Shown here: positions 27,032-36,927 of the stretch, one piece after another
How the letters are laid out: the number at the start of each line of letters is the position of its first letter
Position numbering within the stretch: position 1 is the stretch's first letter
Assembly: GCF_017876435.1 (NCBI RefSeq)
Contig: NZ_JAGIOA010000001.1
Span: 2,170,001 to 2,234,000, forward strand
Length of the DNA stretch: 64,000 nucleotides
Origin: Microbacterium phyllosphaerae
GTDB taxonomy: Bacteria; Actinomycetota; Actinomycetes; Actinomycetales; Microbacteriaceae
Direction of reading: 5' to 3'
Translations under genes and position numbers: made by a program
The notes under the pieces: model-generated
Databases searched by the model: none
Told to the model about the DNA's origin: nothing
The model's input: only the letters and a program-made list of their open reading frames with translations

Positions 27032-28567
27032 ATGACCCGTACTGCGTCGATCCCGACGACAGAGACGGATGCTCCCCGCGTCGGAGCCCGAGGCTGGGCG
27101 GCGCTCGTCGTCCTCATGCTGCCGGTGCTCCTGGTGTCGGTGGACAACACGGTGCTGAGTTTCGCGCTCCCCGAGATCTCCATCGCGCTCGCGCCCACCG
27201 GCGCCGAGCAGCTGTGGATCATCGACGTCTACCCGCTCGTGCTGGCCGGACTCCTCGTGACCATGGGCACCCTCGGCGACCGCTTCGGACGTCGGCGGAT
27301 GCTGCTGATCGGCGCGACGGGCTTCGCGGCGGTGTCGGCCCTGGCTGCCTTCGCGCCGACCGCCGGCCTGCTGATCGCCGCCCGTGCCCTCCTCGGCTTC
27401 TTCGGCGCGATGCTGATGCCGTCGACCCTGTCCCTCCTGCGTTCGATCTTCCAGAACCGGGATCAGCGTCGTCTCGCGATCGCCGTGTGGGCGTCCGCAT
27501 TCTCGGCCGGATCCGCTCTCGGGCCGATCGTGGGCGGATTCCTGCTCGAACACTTCGACTGGGGCTCGGTGTTCCTGATCGCCGTCCCCGTGCTCATCCC
27601 GCTGCTCATCGCCGCGCCGCTGCTTGTGCCCGAGAGCCGTGACCCGAACCCCGGTCGCATCGACATCGTCAGCATCGTGCTGTCGATGGCCGCGATGATC
27701 CCCGTGGTGTACGCGATCAAGTCGCTCGCCGTCGAAGGACCGAGCCTCACCGCCGGCGGCTGGGCGCTGCTCGGCATCGTGATGGGCTACCTGTTCGTGC
27801 GGCGTCAGCTGCATGCCGAGGTGCCGATGCTCGACATGGCGCTGTTCCGCCGGGGCTCCTTCTCCGGTGCGATCCTGGTGAACCTTCTGAGCGTCGTCGC
27901 GCTCGTGGGCTTCCTCTACTTCGTGTCGCAGCACCTCCAACTGGTCCTCGGCCTCTCGCCGATGACCGCGGGGGCGGCGCTCGTGCCCGGGATGATCGCG
28001 ATGATCGTGGCGGGACTCTCGGTCGTCCCGATCTCGCGTCGGGTGCGCCCGCACATCCTGGTGCCGGCAGGACTCGTCTTCTCCCTCGCCGGATACCTGC
28101 TCGTCGCGTTCACGACCTCCGATCACGGTGTCGCGCCACTGATCATCGCCTTCGTGGTGCTCGGAATCGGCATCGGTGCGGCCGAGACCATCTCGAACGA
28201 GCTGATCCTCTCGAGCGCGCCCGCCGAGAAGGCGGGAGCCGCGAGCGCGGTGTCCGAAACGGCCTACGAACTCGGCGCCGTCCTCGGCACCGCGGTGCTC
28301 GGTGGCCTGATCACGGCCTTCTATCGCGGGGCCCTGGTGATTCCGGCGGGTATTCCCGCGGATGCGGCGCACGCGGCGAAGGAGACCCTCGCCGGTGCCT
28401 ACACCGCAGCGCAGGAGCTGCCGGCACAGCTCGGCGATGCACTGTGGGATGCGGCTTCCGCGGCCTTCGGCTCGGGCGTCCTGGTGACCTCGCTCATCGG
28501 TGCGGGCCTGGTCGTGCTGGCCGGACTCATCGCGGCCGTCACACTGCGCAAGACCCCCTCGCACTGA
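27032..28567 (+). CDS. DHA2-family multidrug exporter (QacA/SmvA type)
   Basis: A 511-residue, about 14-segment MFS protein. Key motifs are SVDNTVLSFALPEI (motif D1-like, with the membrane Asp), GDRFGRRRML (motif A), and SAFSAGSALGPIVGGFLLEHFDWGSVF (motif C). This family expels cationic antiseptics, dyes or other drugs using proton motive force. Probably repressed by the divergent TetR protein. ATG at 27032 behind GAGAGG. Confidence 0.92.
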   Translation: MTRTASIPTTETDAPRVGARGWAALVVLMLPVLLVSVDNTVLSFALPEISIALAPTGAEQLWIIDVYPLVLAGLLVTMGTLGDRFGRRRMLLIGATGFAAVSALAAFAPTAGLLIAARALLGFFGAMLMPSTLSLLRSIFQNRDQRRLAIAVWASAFSAGSALGPIVGGFLLEHFDWGSVFLIAVPVLIPLLIAAPLLVPESRDPNPGRIDIVSIVLSMAAMIPVVYAIKSLAVEGPSLTAGGWALLGIVMGYLFVRRQLHAEVPMLDMALFRRGSFSGAILVNLLSVVALVGFLYFVSQHLQLVLGLSPMTAGAALVPGMIAMIVAGLSVVPISRRVRPHILVPAGLVFSLAGYLLVAFTTSDHGVAPLIIAFVVLGIGIGAAETISNELILSSAPAEKAGAASAVSETAYELGAVLGTAVLGGLITAFYRGALVIPAGIPADAAHAAKETLAGAYTAAQELPAQLGDALWDAASAAFGSGVLVTSLIGAGLVVLAGLIAAVTLRKTPSH

Positions 28568-28582
28568 CCAGTACGCTGGGAG

Positions 28583-28621
28583 AACCGGCCCGCTCGGCAT
28601 CCGTCCGAGCGCTGGCCGGTT
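28583..28621 (+). terminator. Hairpin between exporter and leuB
   Basis: AACCGGCC/GGCCGGTT outer stem (28583-28590 with 28614-28621) and a CGCTCGG/CCGAGCG inner stem around CATCCGT, separated by a CT bulge. Probably the terminator of the exporter gene; being 21 nt before leuB it could also lie in a leuB leader. No T tract and no Leu-rich leader peptide are seen here. Confidence 0.6.
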
Positions 28622-28642
28622 CATCCCGATGCAAGGAGTGTC

Positions 28643-29686
28643 ATGTCGCGTGTCGTGAAGCTGGCCGTCATCCCCGGTGACGGAATCGGCCCCGAGGTCG
28701 TCGCCGAAGCGGAGAAGGTCCTGGATGCGGTCACCGCGTCGAGCGACGTGACGTTCGACAAGACCCGCTTCTCGCTCGGTGCCGCGCGGTACCTCGAGAC
28801 GGGCGACACGCTGACGGATGACGACCTGAAGGCGATCTCCGACCACGACGCGATCCTGCTCGGTGCCGTGGGCGGGACCCCTGGGGACCCCCGTCTCAAG
28901 GACGCGAACATCGAGCGCGGGCTGCTGCTCAAGCTCCGCTTCATGCTCGACCACTACGTGAACCTGCGTCCGTCGAAGCTCTTCGCCGGTGCCGCGGGTC
29001 CTCTGTCCGACCCGGGCGACATCGACTTCGTGGTCGTCCGCGAGGGCACGGAGGGGCCTTATGTCGGCAACGGCGGTGCGATCCGCAAGGGCACACCGCA
29101 TGAGGTCGCGAACGAGACCTCGGTGAATACGGCGTTCGGCGTCGAGCGCGTCGTGCGCTACGCCTTCGACCTGGCCGAGCGTCGCAGCAAGAAGGTCACG
29201 CTCGTGCACAAGACCAACGTGCTGGTGCACGCCGGCGCGATCTGGCAGCGCATCGTGAACGAGGTCTCTGCCGAGCACCCGGACGTCGCCGTGGACTACC
29301 TGCACGTCGATGCCGCGACGATCTTCCTGGTCACCGACCCCTCCCGTTTCGACGTGATCGTCACCGACAACCTCTTCGGCGACATCCTCACCGACCTCGC
29401 GGGCGCGGTCACCGGCGGCATCGGACTCGCGGCCTCGGGGAACATCAACCCCGACGGCGCGTTCCCCTCGATGTTCGAGCCGGTCCATGGATCCGCGCCC
29501 GACATCGCGGGACAGCAGAAGGCCGACCCCACCGCCGCGATCCTCTCGGTCGCGCTGCTGCTCGACCACCTCGGACTCACCGGAGAGGCCGCTCGCGTGA
29601 GCGCCGCCGTCGAGTCCGACATCGCGTCCCGCACAGGGGCGCGCAGCACCGCGGAGGTCGGCTCCGCGATCACCGCTCTGCTCTGA
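28643..29686 (+). CDS. leuB: 3-isopropylmalate dehydrogenase
   Basis: A 347-residue NAD-dependent enzyme, the third step of leucine synthesis. [13 protein letters not shown] at the start, [16 protein letters not shown] (substrate Arg residues), [14 protein letters not shown] (metal Asp residues), and [13 protein letters not shown] (NAD site) are all present. AAGGAG precedes the ATG. The shorter sequence lacking an LxxELxLYxNLRP match is usual for actinobacterial LeuB. Confidence 0.96.
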   Translation: MSRVVKLAVIPGDGIGPEVVAEAEKVLDAVTASSDVTFDKTRFSLGAARYLETGDTLTDDDLKAISDHDAILLGAVGGTPGDPRLKDANIERGLLLKLRFMLDHYVNLRPSKLFAGAAGPLSDPGDIDFVVVREGTEGPYVGNGGAIRKGTPHEVANETSVNTAFGVERVVRYAFDLAERRSKKVTLVHKTNVLVHAGAIWQRIVNEVSAEHPDVAVDYLHVDAATIFLVTDPSRFDVIVTDNLFGDILTDLAGAVTGGIGLAASGNINPDGAFPSMFEPVHGSAPDIAGQQKADPTAAILSVALLLDHLGLTGEAARVSAAVESDIASRTGARSTAEVGSAITALL

Positions 29687-29746
29687 GCGACAGGCGTAGG
29701 CTGGAAAGGCGCGAGGACGCGCGCCGCACGAGGAATGGATGACGAG

Positions 29747-30847
29747 ATGACGACCATCGACGCCGAGACCGCCGTGGCTCCGCTGGAGTTCGCGGTGACC
29801 AAGAACCTGACCGCCGCGACACCCGGTCGGGTCGCCGAGGTGCACGAGAACCCCGGATTCGGCGTTGTCTTCACCGACCACATGGTGGACATCTGCTGGT
29901 CCACGAAGGGCGGATGGCACCGTCCTCGCGTGCAGCCGTACGGACCGATCCCGCTCGACCCTGCCGCATCCGTTCTGCACTACGCCCAGGAGATCTTCGA
30001 AGGCATCAAGGCCTACCGCCACGCCGACGGCTCGATCCACACCTTCCGTCCCGACCGCAACGCGGCGCGTCTGCAGGCCAGCGCCCGCCGACTCGCACTG
30101 CCCGAGCTGCCGACGGAGTACTTCATCCAGTCGCTGCGCGAGATCATCGCCGTCGATGGCCGCTGGGTCCCGTCCGGCGAGGACCAGAGCCTGTACCTGC
30201 GCCCCTTCATGTTCGCCAAGGAGGCCTTCCTCGGTGTGCGTGCGGCCCAGAAGGTCGCGTACTACGTGATCGCGAGCCCTGCGGGCGCCTACTTCAGCGG
30301 TGGCGTGAAGCCCGTGCGGATCTGGCTCTCCGAGGACTACGCGCGTGCGGGCAAGGGCGGCACCGGCAAGGCCAAGACCGGCGGCAACTACGCGTCGAGC
30401 CTGTTGGCGCAGAGCGAGGCCTCGTCGAAGGGATGCGACCAGGTCGTGTTCCTCAACGAGGAGCGCAACGTCGAGGAGCTCGGCGGCATGAACGTCGTCT
30501 TCGTGTTCAAGGACGGCCGCGTCGTGACTCCCGAGTCCGACAGCATCCTCGAGGGCATCACGCGCGACTCCCTGCTGCAGCTCGCCGAGGATCGCGGCTA
30601 CACGGTCGAGAAGCGACCGATCTCGATCGACGAGTGGCGCCAGGGTGTGGCATCCGGCGACATCGTCGAGGTGTTCGCCTGCGGCACCGCCGCCGTCGTG
30701 ACTCCGATCGGTGCCCTCGTCGGTGAGGGCTTCGACGAGGCGCAGCCCCTCGGCGAACTCGCCCTCTCTCTGCGCGAGGAGCTGACGGACATCCAGTACG
30801 GACGTCGCGAAGACAGGCACGGTTGGCTCCTGCGCCTCGACGCCTGA
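29747..30847 (+). CDS. ilvE: Branched-chain amino-acid aminotransferase
   Basis: A 366-residue PLP enzyme of fold type IV, the last step for Val, Leu and Ile. Landmarks are HYAQEIFEGIKAYR, LYLRPFMFA, KAKTGGNYASSL (PLP Lys just before the TGGNYA loop) and EVFACGTAAVVTPIG. It follows leuB by about 60 nt and is probably co-transcribed. The ATG at 29735 is in frame too, but AGGA would be only 0-1 nt from it; 29747 is preferred. Confidence 0.96.
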   Translation: MTTIDAETAVAPLEFAVTKNLTAATPGRVAEVHENPGFGVVFTDHMVDICWSTKGGWHRPRVQPYGPIPLDPAASVLHYAQEIFEGIKAYRHADGSIHTFRPDRNAARLQASARRLALPELPTEYFIQSLREIIAVDGRWVPSGEDQSLYLRPFMFAKEAFLGVRAAQKVAYYVIASPAGAYFSGGVKPVRIWLSEDYARAGKGGTGKAKTGGNYASSLLAQSEASSKGCDQVVFLNEERNVEELGGMNVVFVFKDGRVVTPESDSILEGITRDSLLQLAEDRGYTVEKRPISIDEWRQGVASGDIVEVFACGTAAVVTPIGALVGEGFDEAQPLGELALSLREELTDIQYGRREDRHGWLLRLDA

Positions 30848-30859
30848 GCTGAACGGCCC

Positions 30860-30898
30860 CGAGACCCCGCTGTGCGCACTGCGCAGAGCGGGGTCTCG
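30860..30898 (+). terminator. Rho-independent terminator after ilvE
   Basis: CGAGACCCCGCT and AGCGGGGTCTCG pair, continuing into TGCGC/GCGCA with one G-G mismatch around ACT. TCTTTCT follows. Confidence 0.85.
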
Positions 30899-30915
30899 TC
30901 TTTCTGCACCCTGGC

Positions 30916-30921
30916 TAGGCT
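30916..30921 (+). promoter_or_regulatory. Leaderless promoter -10 (FAH operon)
   Basis: TAGGCT, 6 nt before the ATG at 30928, just after the ilvE terminator. Confidence 0.55.
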
Positions 30922-30927
30922 GGTGGC

Positions 30928-31704
30928 ATGAAGATCGCCCGATTCAGCCATGACGACGCCATCCTCTTCGGGATCGTCGATGACACCGACCTCGTCGTCC
31001 TCTCGGGCGATCCGCTCTTCGCCGGATACGAGCCGACGGGCGATCGTGTGCCGATCGCGGACGCGGTGATCCTCGCGCCGGTGATCCCGCGCTCGAAGAT
31101 CGTGTGCGTCGGTAAGAACTACCACGACCACGCGGCCGAGATGGGGGGAGTGGCTCCTGAGGAGCCGCTGCTGTTCCTCAAGCCGAACACCGCCGTGATC
31201 GGCCCCGGAGATGCGATCGTGCGCCCGTCGATCTCGGACCAGACCGAGTACGAGGGTGAGCTCGCCGTCGTCATCGGCAAGGTCGCCAAGAACGTCACCC
31301 AGGCGGATGCGCTCGACCATGTACTCGGCTACACCATCGCCAACGACGTCACCGCTCGCGACCTCCAGCGCAAGGACGGACAGTGGTCACGCGCGAAGGG
31401 GTTCGACACGTTCTGCCCCCTCGGGCCCACCATCAGCACGGATTTCGACCCGTCGGTCGCGACCATCGAGACCCGCGTGAACGGGGAGGTCCGCCAGAAG
31501 GCGCCGCTGACCGACATGATCCACTCCGTCGAGGCGATCATCGAGCACGCGTCGGCCGTGTTCACCCTGCTTCCCGGTGACGTCATCCTGACGGGCACCC
31601 CGGCGGGTGTCGGCACGTTCGACGCCGGCGACACAGTCGAGGTCGAGATCACCGGACTGGGGATCCTGCGCAACACCGTGCGCGACGCCGTGCGCGCATC
31701 ATGA
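30928..31704 (+). CDS. Fumarylacetoacetate hydrolase-family protein
   Basis: A 258-residue FAH-fold protein. VCVGKNYHDHAAEMG, EYEGELAVVIGK (metal-binding Glu residues), GYTIANDVTARDLQRKDGQW and LTGTPAGVGTF are present. Relatives include oxaloacetate decarboxylases/acylpyruvases (FAHD1-like) and catabolic hydratases. Since no aromatic pathway is nearby, a metabolite-repair role such as acylpyruvate or oxaloacetate cleavage seems more likely. First of three coupled genes. Confidence 0.9.
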   Translation: MKIARFSHDDAILFGIVDDTDLVVLSGDPLFAGYEPTGDRVPIADAVILAPVIPRSKIVCVGKNYHDHAAEMGGVAPEEPLLFLKPNTAVIGPGDAIVRPSISDQTEYEGELAVVIGKVAKNVTQADALDHVLGYTIANDVTARDLQRKDGQWSRAKGFDTFCPLGPTISTDFDPSVATIETRVNGEVRQKAPLTDMIHSVEAIIEHASAVFTLLPGDVILTGTPAGVGTFDAGDTVEVEITGLGILRNTVRDAVRAS

Positions 31705-32960
31705 CCGTCGTCGCTCTGACGGCGACCCAGCAGGCAGCCGTTCAGCGACGCACGGTGCTGGTGCTGTCACTCGGACAGGTGCTCGGTGGGATCGCCTTCG
31801 GAGCGACGGTGTCACTCGGCGCTCTGCTCGCCGCCGATCTCTCGGGGAGCGACGCGCTCTCCGGTCTCGCCACGGCATCGGTCACCCTGGGGGCCGCGTT
31901 GTGCGCGATCCCGCTCGCTCGCCTGGCCTCGAGGGTCGGCAGGCGTCGTGCACTGACTCTGGGCAATCTGTTCGCACTCGTCGGCATCGCCGTGGTGATC
32001 CTGGCCGCGTCGCTGCGGGTGTTCCCCCTGTTGCTCGTCGGTATCCTCATGATCGGTGCGGGCAATGCCGGCAACCTCCAGTCGCGGTTCGCCGCCACCG
32101 ATCTCGCCGCCCCGCAGCACCGCGGGCGCGATCTCTCGATCGTCGTGTGGGCGACCACGATCGGCGGCGTGGCCGGTCCGCTCCTGCTCGGGCCGGGAGA
32201 GATCGTCGGCGAGGCCATCGGCATGCCCCCGCAGACCGGCTCGTACGCGTTCTCCTTCGTCGCCCAGTGCGCGGCGCTCGCTCTGTACCTCGTCGCGCTG
32301 CGACCCGATCCTCTGCTCGCGGCCCAGGGACTCGCCAAGGCTGCGGCGGCGGTGCCCGGGCGGGTGGCGGCCGATCGTCCGGTCGTCGCCCGATACGCGA
32401 TCTTCGCGATCGCAGGGTCACACGTCGTGATGGCATCCGTCATGGCGATGACGCCCGTGCACCTCGCCCACATGGCGCACGGCAGCGAAGGCATGGCACC
32501 GACGCCTGCCGATGTCTCCGCCCTGGTCGGAATCACGATCGCGCTGCACGTCGGTGGGATGTACGCGCTGTCGCCGCTCTTCGGCATCCTGGCCGATCGC
32601 TGGGGACGGCTTCGGGTGGTGCTGCTCGGTCAGGTGCTGCTGGGCGGGGCGCTCGCCTTCGCCGTGTTCGTGAACGATCAGGAGTGGGGTGTGATGGTCG
32701 CGCTCATCCTGCTCGGGCTCGGCTGGAGCGCCGCGACGGTCGCCGGGGCGGCATTGCTCACCGAATCGAGTGCACCCGAGGTCCGCACTCGACGGCAGGG
32801 CAGGAGCGATTCGCTGATGAGCCTGTCGGCTGCGGCCGGGGCTGTGATGGCCGGGGTGATCCTCTCGAACTTCCAGTACGCGGGGCTCGGCATCGCCGCA
32901 TCCGTGCTCGTGATCGCGATCGTCGTGCTCTCGCCCCTCGGACGTTCCGCGACACGATGA
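31701..32960 (+). CDS. MFS transporter
   Basis: A 419-residue protein with about 12 membrane segments. RLASRVGRRRALTLG and GILADRWGRLRVV are the repeated motif A loops. The start overlaps the FAH stop and its own stop overlaps the next gene, both as ATGA, so the three proteins are coupled. The substrate is unknown. Confidence 0.9.
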   Translation: MTVVALTATQQAAVQRRTVLVLSLGQVLGGIAFGATVSLGALLAADLSGSDALSGLATASVTLGAALCAIPLARLASRVGRRRALTLGNLFALVGIAVVILAASLRVFPLLLVGILMIGAGNAGNLQSRFAATDLAAPQHRGRDLSIVVWATTIGGVAGPLLLGPGEIVGEAIGMPPQTGSYAFSFVAQCAALALYLVALRPDPLLAAQGLAKAAAAVPGRVAADRPVVARYAIFAIAGSHVVMASVMAMTPVHLAHMAHGSEGMAPTPADVSALVGITIALHVGGMYALSPLFGILADRWGRLRVVLLGQVLLGGALAFAVFVNDQEWGVMVALILLGLGWSAATVAGAALLTESSAPEVRTRRQGRSDSLMSLSAAAGAVMAGVILSNFQYAGLGIAASVLVIAIVVLSPLGRSATR

Positions 32961-33721
32961 AGGACTGGGCGGGTACGGGCCGCGCGTACGCCGATTCGTA
33001 CGCCTCGCTGTGCGTCGGGACCGCTGCCTTCCTGCTCGACGAGCTCGGGGAAGCGCGTGGGCGCACCCTGCTCGATGTGGGCTCGGGCACCGGATCGCTC
33101 TCCGCGGCGTTCGCCGGCGCCGGCTGGAGCGTCACCGGATGCGAGCCGGAGTCGACGATGAGGGAGATCGCGTCGCGAGAGCACGCCGGGATCCCCGTGG
33201 TCGACGGGGCACTGCCGCAGCTGCCTTTCCAGGAAAGGGCCTTCGATGCGGTCGTCGCCAACTTCGTGCTGAACCACGTCGCCGATCCGCGGATCGCGGC
33301 ACGGGATCTCTCGCGAGTGTCGGCCGACCTGGTCGCGGCGACCGTCTGGACGAACTCGCCGACGTGGCTGTGGCGCGAAGTCTGCGACCGCGCGGGGCTC
33401 ACGCCGTCGGCGGGGGACCGGCTGCCCCCGGAGAAGGACTTCGAGCGGACGGTCGACGGCTTCGCGCGGATGCTGGACGACGCGGGCTGGACGGGCTCTC
33501 GGGTGTCGGAGGTCACCTGGACCTGGTCTGCCGGAGTCGCCGCGCTGTGGGCGTCCGCAGAAGGGGGGATCGGGGGAGCCGGGCAGTTCTACCGTGCGCT
33601 GGACAGCTCGGAACGCGGTGCTTTCCGCGCGGCCTTCGACGCGGTGTGCTCCCAGCGGACCGTCGACGGTCGTGTTCCGCTGGAGCACTCTGCGGCGATG
33701 GCGATCCGCTCGCGCCGCTGA
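32957..33721 (+). CDS. Class I SAM-dependent methyltransferase
   Basis: A 254-residue protein starting MKDWAGTGRAYADSYASLC. SAM motif I LLDVGSGTGSLSAAF is near 40-54, an acidic end of beta-2 CEPE near 66, and the post-I region VDGALPQLPF. The C-terminal half is specific and not recognised. The target molecule is unknown. ATGA overlap with the MFS gene. Confidence 0.85.
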   Translation: MKDWAGTGRAYADSYASLCVGTAAFLLDELGEARGRTLLDVGSGTGSLSAAFAGAGWSVTGCEPESTMREIASREHAGIPVVDGALPQLPFQERAFDAVVANFVLNHVADPRIAARDLSRVSADLVAATVWTNSPTWLWREVCDRAGLTPSAGDRLPPEKDFERTVDGFARMLDDAGWTGSRVSEVTWTWSAGVAALWASAEGGIGGAGQFYRALDSSERGAFRAAFDAVCSQRTVDGRVPLEHSAAMAIRSRR

Positions 33722-33831
33722 GATCCGCGCGTCGCGAGGGGCATCCACCGGAGCACCGCAGTGCGGCCTGCGGCCCTCGGTGCCGCGTCCGCCTGGGACG
33801 GCGCGACACCGAGGCGTGGGAGTCGCAGCGC

Positions 33832-35076
33832 TCAGGTGTACCAGGTCGGCTCGGGCACTTCGTTCTTCAACACGAACGTCCCGACCTCGCGCTTCTTGTA
33901 CGCGATCGGATCATGGAGGCTGTGCGTTCGCAGATTGCGCCAGAAGATGTCCAGTCCGACCGTGTTCGCAGACGCACGTGCTCCAGTGAGCTCGTAGACC
34001 TTCGTGGCGACCTCCAGACCGTCGTCGACGATCCGGAGCTTCCCCGCCGCGATCCGGACAGCGATCTCACCGCGACGGCGCGCCGTGAGATCCTCTCGGG
34101 GTGCATGCAGCACGCCACTGATCTCCGCACCCACGGCATCCAGCAGGGCCTCGTCGGCCCACAGCTTCGACGCGAGCTCGCCGTAGCCCTCGAGCAGGTA
34201 CCACTCGTCCGTGGCGTGATGCTTGTCGTCTCCGCCGTACGGCCAGGGGCGGGTCGTGGTGCGCGTGTACGCGGACGCCGTCTCGAGCGCACCCTGCGCG
34301 ATGCCGAGATAGAAGTTTGCGAACACGAGCTGGATCGCCGGGACGTTCAGCGTGTTGTAGGTGAGCGGCTGGAACTCCTTGTCGACGAATCCCGCAGCGG
34401 AGGCCCAGGGAACGCGTACGTCTCGGATCTCGACGGAGCCGGACTCTGTGAGTCGCTGCCCCAGGTTGTCCCAGTCGTCTGCGAAGACGATCCCCTCCTG
34501 CGCGGTCGGGACGATTGCGAAGACGTGTGTGTCAGTGCCCTCGAGGATGCCTTCGAGAACGGTGAGGTCCGAGACCTGCCCGCCGGTGGAGAAGGATTTA
34601 CGCCCTGAGAAGATCAGATCGTCGCCGTCTTCTCGGATGACGAGGTCGGAGTCCCGGGGGTTGACAGCCCCTCCGAAGAGGAAGTCGTTCGTCGTGTAGA
34701 GCTCCTCGACGGAGGCGATCTGATCGTCGGTGGCGACGAGCCGCGCGGCCCACGCCCAGAGGTAGTGGTAGCCGAGCAGCTGGCCGATCGATCCGTCGCC
34801 CCTGGCGACGGTGCGGATCACCTTGTACGCCGTGTCCCAGCTCTCGCCCGCGCCGCCGTGGATACGGGGGCCCAGCAGCGTCACCAGTCCGGATTCCTTC
34901 AACTGCCGGACTTCGGCGTGTGGCGTCGCGTTCGCCCGATCGCGCTCGACGGCATCCGCCGCGAGGATGTCTGCCACCTCCTGTGCGCGGGCGAGCCAGC
35001 CTGCGCTGGTCTGTGGTCTTGCGGCGTCCTGCCATCGGTCCTCGAGACCCGTCGTCACTGCATTCGTGAGTGTCAC
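33832..35076 (-). CDS. DszC/SfnB-like flavin monooxygenase (acyl-CoA dehydrogenase fold)
   Basis: A 414-residue protein of the acyl-CoA dehydrogenase fold lacking the catalytic Glu pattern of true dehydrogenases. FSGRKSFSTGGQVSDL, WDNLGQRLTESGSV, and the C-terminal SLHDPIAYKKREVG are typical of the DszC (dibenzothiophene monooxygenase) and SfnB (sulfur acquisition) group, which use reduced flavin from a separate reductase. A role in scavenging organosulfur is inferred. A CGTTGC-G-GCAACG palindrome is 33 nt upstream. Confidence 0.85.
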   Translation of the reverse strand: MTLTNAVTTGLEDRWQDAARPQTSAGWLARAQEVADILAADAVERDRANATPHAEVRQLKESGLVTLLGPRIHGGAGESWDTAYKVIRTVARGDGSIGQLLGYHYLWAWAARLVATDDQIASVEELYTTNDFLFGGAVNPRDSDLVIREDGDDLIFSGRKSFSTGGQVSDLTVLEGILEGTDTHVFAIVPTAQEGIVFADDWDNLGQRLTESGSVEIRDVRVPWASAAGFVDKEFQPLTYNTLNVPAIQLVFANFYLGIAQGALETASAYTRTTTRPWPYGGDDKHHATDEWYLLEGYGELASKLWADEALLDAVGAEISGVLHAPREDLTARRRGEIAVRIAAGKLRIVDDGLEVATKVYELTGARASANTVGLDIFWRNLRTHSLHDPIAYKKREVGTFVLKNEVPEPTWYT

Positions 35077-35109
35077 GTTCTTGCCCTTCCGTCTGTGGGT
35101 TCGGTGTTA

Positions 35110-35122
35110 CGTTGCGGCAACG
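35110..35122. promoter_or_regulatory. Palindrome upstream of DszC-like gene
   Basis: CGTTGC-G-GCAACG, perfect 6-bp arms around one base, between the DszC-like gene (start 35076) and gltX (start 35262). A candidate operator. Confidence 0.45.
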
Positions 35123-35261
35123 ATAGGAGCAGGTCGGCGCCGAACGCGGGTTGTTTCCCCGGGTGAGTGACTGTTACCCACGGTGACCCCGGGTCTCGTC
35201 CCTGGTCGCCCCGCCGTGAGCCCCTGTGGCGTGCCGCGCCGGCAACTAGAATCGGAGGGAT

Positions 35262-36767
35262 ATGGCTACTCCGCACCCCCTCACCACGACCGCCAGTGGC
35301 GCCGACGTCCGCGTCCGCTTCTGCCCTTCGCCGACCGGACTGCCGCACGTCGGCATGGTCCGCACCGCGCTCTTCAACTGGGCCTACGCCCGTCACACGG
35401 GCGGGAAGATGGTGTTCCGCATCGAGGACACCGACGCCGCCCGTGACAGCGAGGAGAGCTTCCGTCAGCTCGTCGATGCGCTCACGTGGCTCAAGATCGA
35501 CTGGGACGAGGGCGTCGAGGTCGGTGGCCCGCACGCTCCCTATCGCCAGTCCGAGCGCCACGACATCTACCGCGGCGTGATCGACAAGCTGCTGGCGACG
35601 GGTGCGCTCTACGAGAGCTACTCGACCGCAGACGAGATCGACGCCCGCAACGAAGCGGCCGGGCGTGCGAAGCAGCTCGGATACGACAACTTCGATCGCA
35701 CTCTGACCGACGAGCAGAAAGCGGCGTTCCGCGCTGAGGGACGTCAGCCCGCACTGCGTCTCCGAGTGCCCGAGGAAGACCTCACCTACGTCGACCTGAT
35801 CCGTGACGAGGTGACCTTCCCGGCCGGATCGTTCCCCGACTTCGTGGTCGTGCGACCCAACGGCATCCCGCTGTACACCTTCGTGAACCCGGTCGACGAC
35901 GCTCTCATGGGCATCACCCACGTGCTCCGTGGCGAAGACCTGATGCCCTCGACGGCTCGCCAGCTCGCCCTCTACGCGGCGTTGATCGAGGCCGGCGTCA
36001 CGACCTTCGTGCCGCGCTTCGCGCACATGCCGCTGGTGCTGGGGGAGACCGGCAACAAGAAGCTCTCCAAGCGCGACCCGCAGGCCGACCTCTTCCTGCA
36101 CCGCGATCGCGGCTTCATCCACGAGGGTCTGCTCAACTACCTGGCCCTTCTCGGCTGGTCGATCGGTCCCGACCGCGACGTGTTCTCCCTCGAGGAGTTC
36201 ACCGACGCGTTCGACATCGTGAACGTCAACCCGAACCCGGCCCGCTTCGACCAGAAGAAGGCCGAGTCGATCAACGGCGACCACATCCGCACCCTGGGGG
36301 AGAAGGACTTCGCCGAGCGCACGATCCCCTACCTCGCGGCTGCAGGGCTCTTCGACGAGCCCACGCACGAGCAGCTCGTGATGGCGTTCCGCGTCGCACC
36401 GCTGGTGCAGGAGAGGGTGCAGCTGCTGGGCGAGGTGCCCGGGATGGTGGGCTTCCTGTTCACCGACGACGTGTCCTACGACGCCGACGCGCTCAAGGGT
36501 CTCCCCGCGAACGCCGCAGAGGTGCTCGACGCGTGTGTCGCTGCTCTCGAACCGGTGACCGAGTTCACCCCGGAGAAGGTCCAGGAGGCTCTCGCCGAGG
36601 CCCTGGTCGAGAAGCTCGAGCTCAAGCCTCGGATCGCCTACGGGCCGCCGCGTGTCGCGATCACCGGCCGCCGGATCTCGCCCCCTCTTTTCGAGTCGAT
36701 GGAACTGCTCGGCAAGGACGAGTCGCTGCGACGCCTTCGCGCACTCTCGGAGTTCGTCTCGAACTGA
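35262..36767 (+). CDS. gltX: Glutamyl-tRNA synthetase
   Basis: A 501-residue class I enzyme. The HIGH-type motif is HVGM at 29-32 in [11 protein letters not shown], and KLSKR is at 267-271. Actinobacteria generally have no GlnRS, so this enzyme probably also charges tRNA-Gln with Glu for the GatCAB amidotransferase; the tRNA-Gln gene lies 160 nt downstream. ATG at 35262 with GGAGGGAT before it and TAGAAT as a likely -10 at 35246-35251. Confidence 0.97.
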   Translation: MATPHPLTTTASGADVRVRFCPSPTGLPHVGMVRTALFNWAYARHTGGKMVFRIEDTDAARDSEESFRQLVDALTWLKIDWDEGVEVGGPHAPYRQSERHDIYRGVIDKLLATGALYESYSTADEIDARNEAAGRAKQLGYDNFDRTLTDEQKAAFRAEGRQPALRLRVPEEDLTYVDLIRDEVTFPAGSFPDFVVVRPNGIPLYTFVNPVDDALMGITHVLRGEDLMPSTARQLALYAALIEAGVTTFVPRFAHMPLVLGETGNKKLSKRDPQADLFLHRDRGFIHEGLLNYLALLGWSIGPDRDVFSLEEFTDAFDIVNVNPNPARFDQKKAESINGDHIRTLGEKDFAERTIPYLAAAGLFDEPTHEQLVMAFRVAPLVQERVQLLGEVPGMVGFLFTDDVSYDADALKGLPANAAEVLDACVAALEPVTEFTPEKVQEALAEALVEKLELKPRIAYGPPRVAITGRRISPPLFESMELLGKDESLRRLRALSEFVSN

Positions 36768-36927
36768 GTCGTTCCGAGCGTGGCACGAGGGAGGGCATCC
36801 GACGGATGCTCTCCCTCTTCGCCTTCGTCATCGGAGTGCGACTCGCCCGGACGACCCGGGGCGTTTTGGCATTCGGGGCGAGGCTCGGGTAGGCTTGACT
36901 CTCGGTGCGAGGCTCAGGTTTCGCCCT

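Noticed and set aside
26375..30820. A 1481-codon open frame on the minus strand spanning the TetR gene and running antisense to the exporter, leuB and ilvE
   Set aside because: Only its last 181 codons form a real gene (TetR). The rest is an antisense shadow of highly GC-biased genes; its composition (Arg/His/Gly/Asp-rich) is that of antisense reading, and the plus-strand genes have full family motifs.
30899..30921. A possible leucine or isoleucine leader peptide upstream of the FAH operon or leuB
   Set aside because: No start codon with a run of Leu, Ile or Val codons and an overlapping hairpin was found there, unlike upstream of leuC.
31607..33721. A 704-codon plus-strand frame that would fuse a methyltransferase to an N-terminal extension
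   Set aside because: The first 450 codons are out of frame with the MFS gene and have shadow composition; the methyltransferase starts at 32957 by an ATGA overlap.
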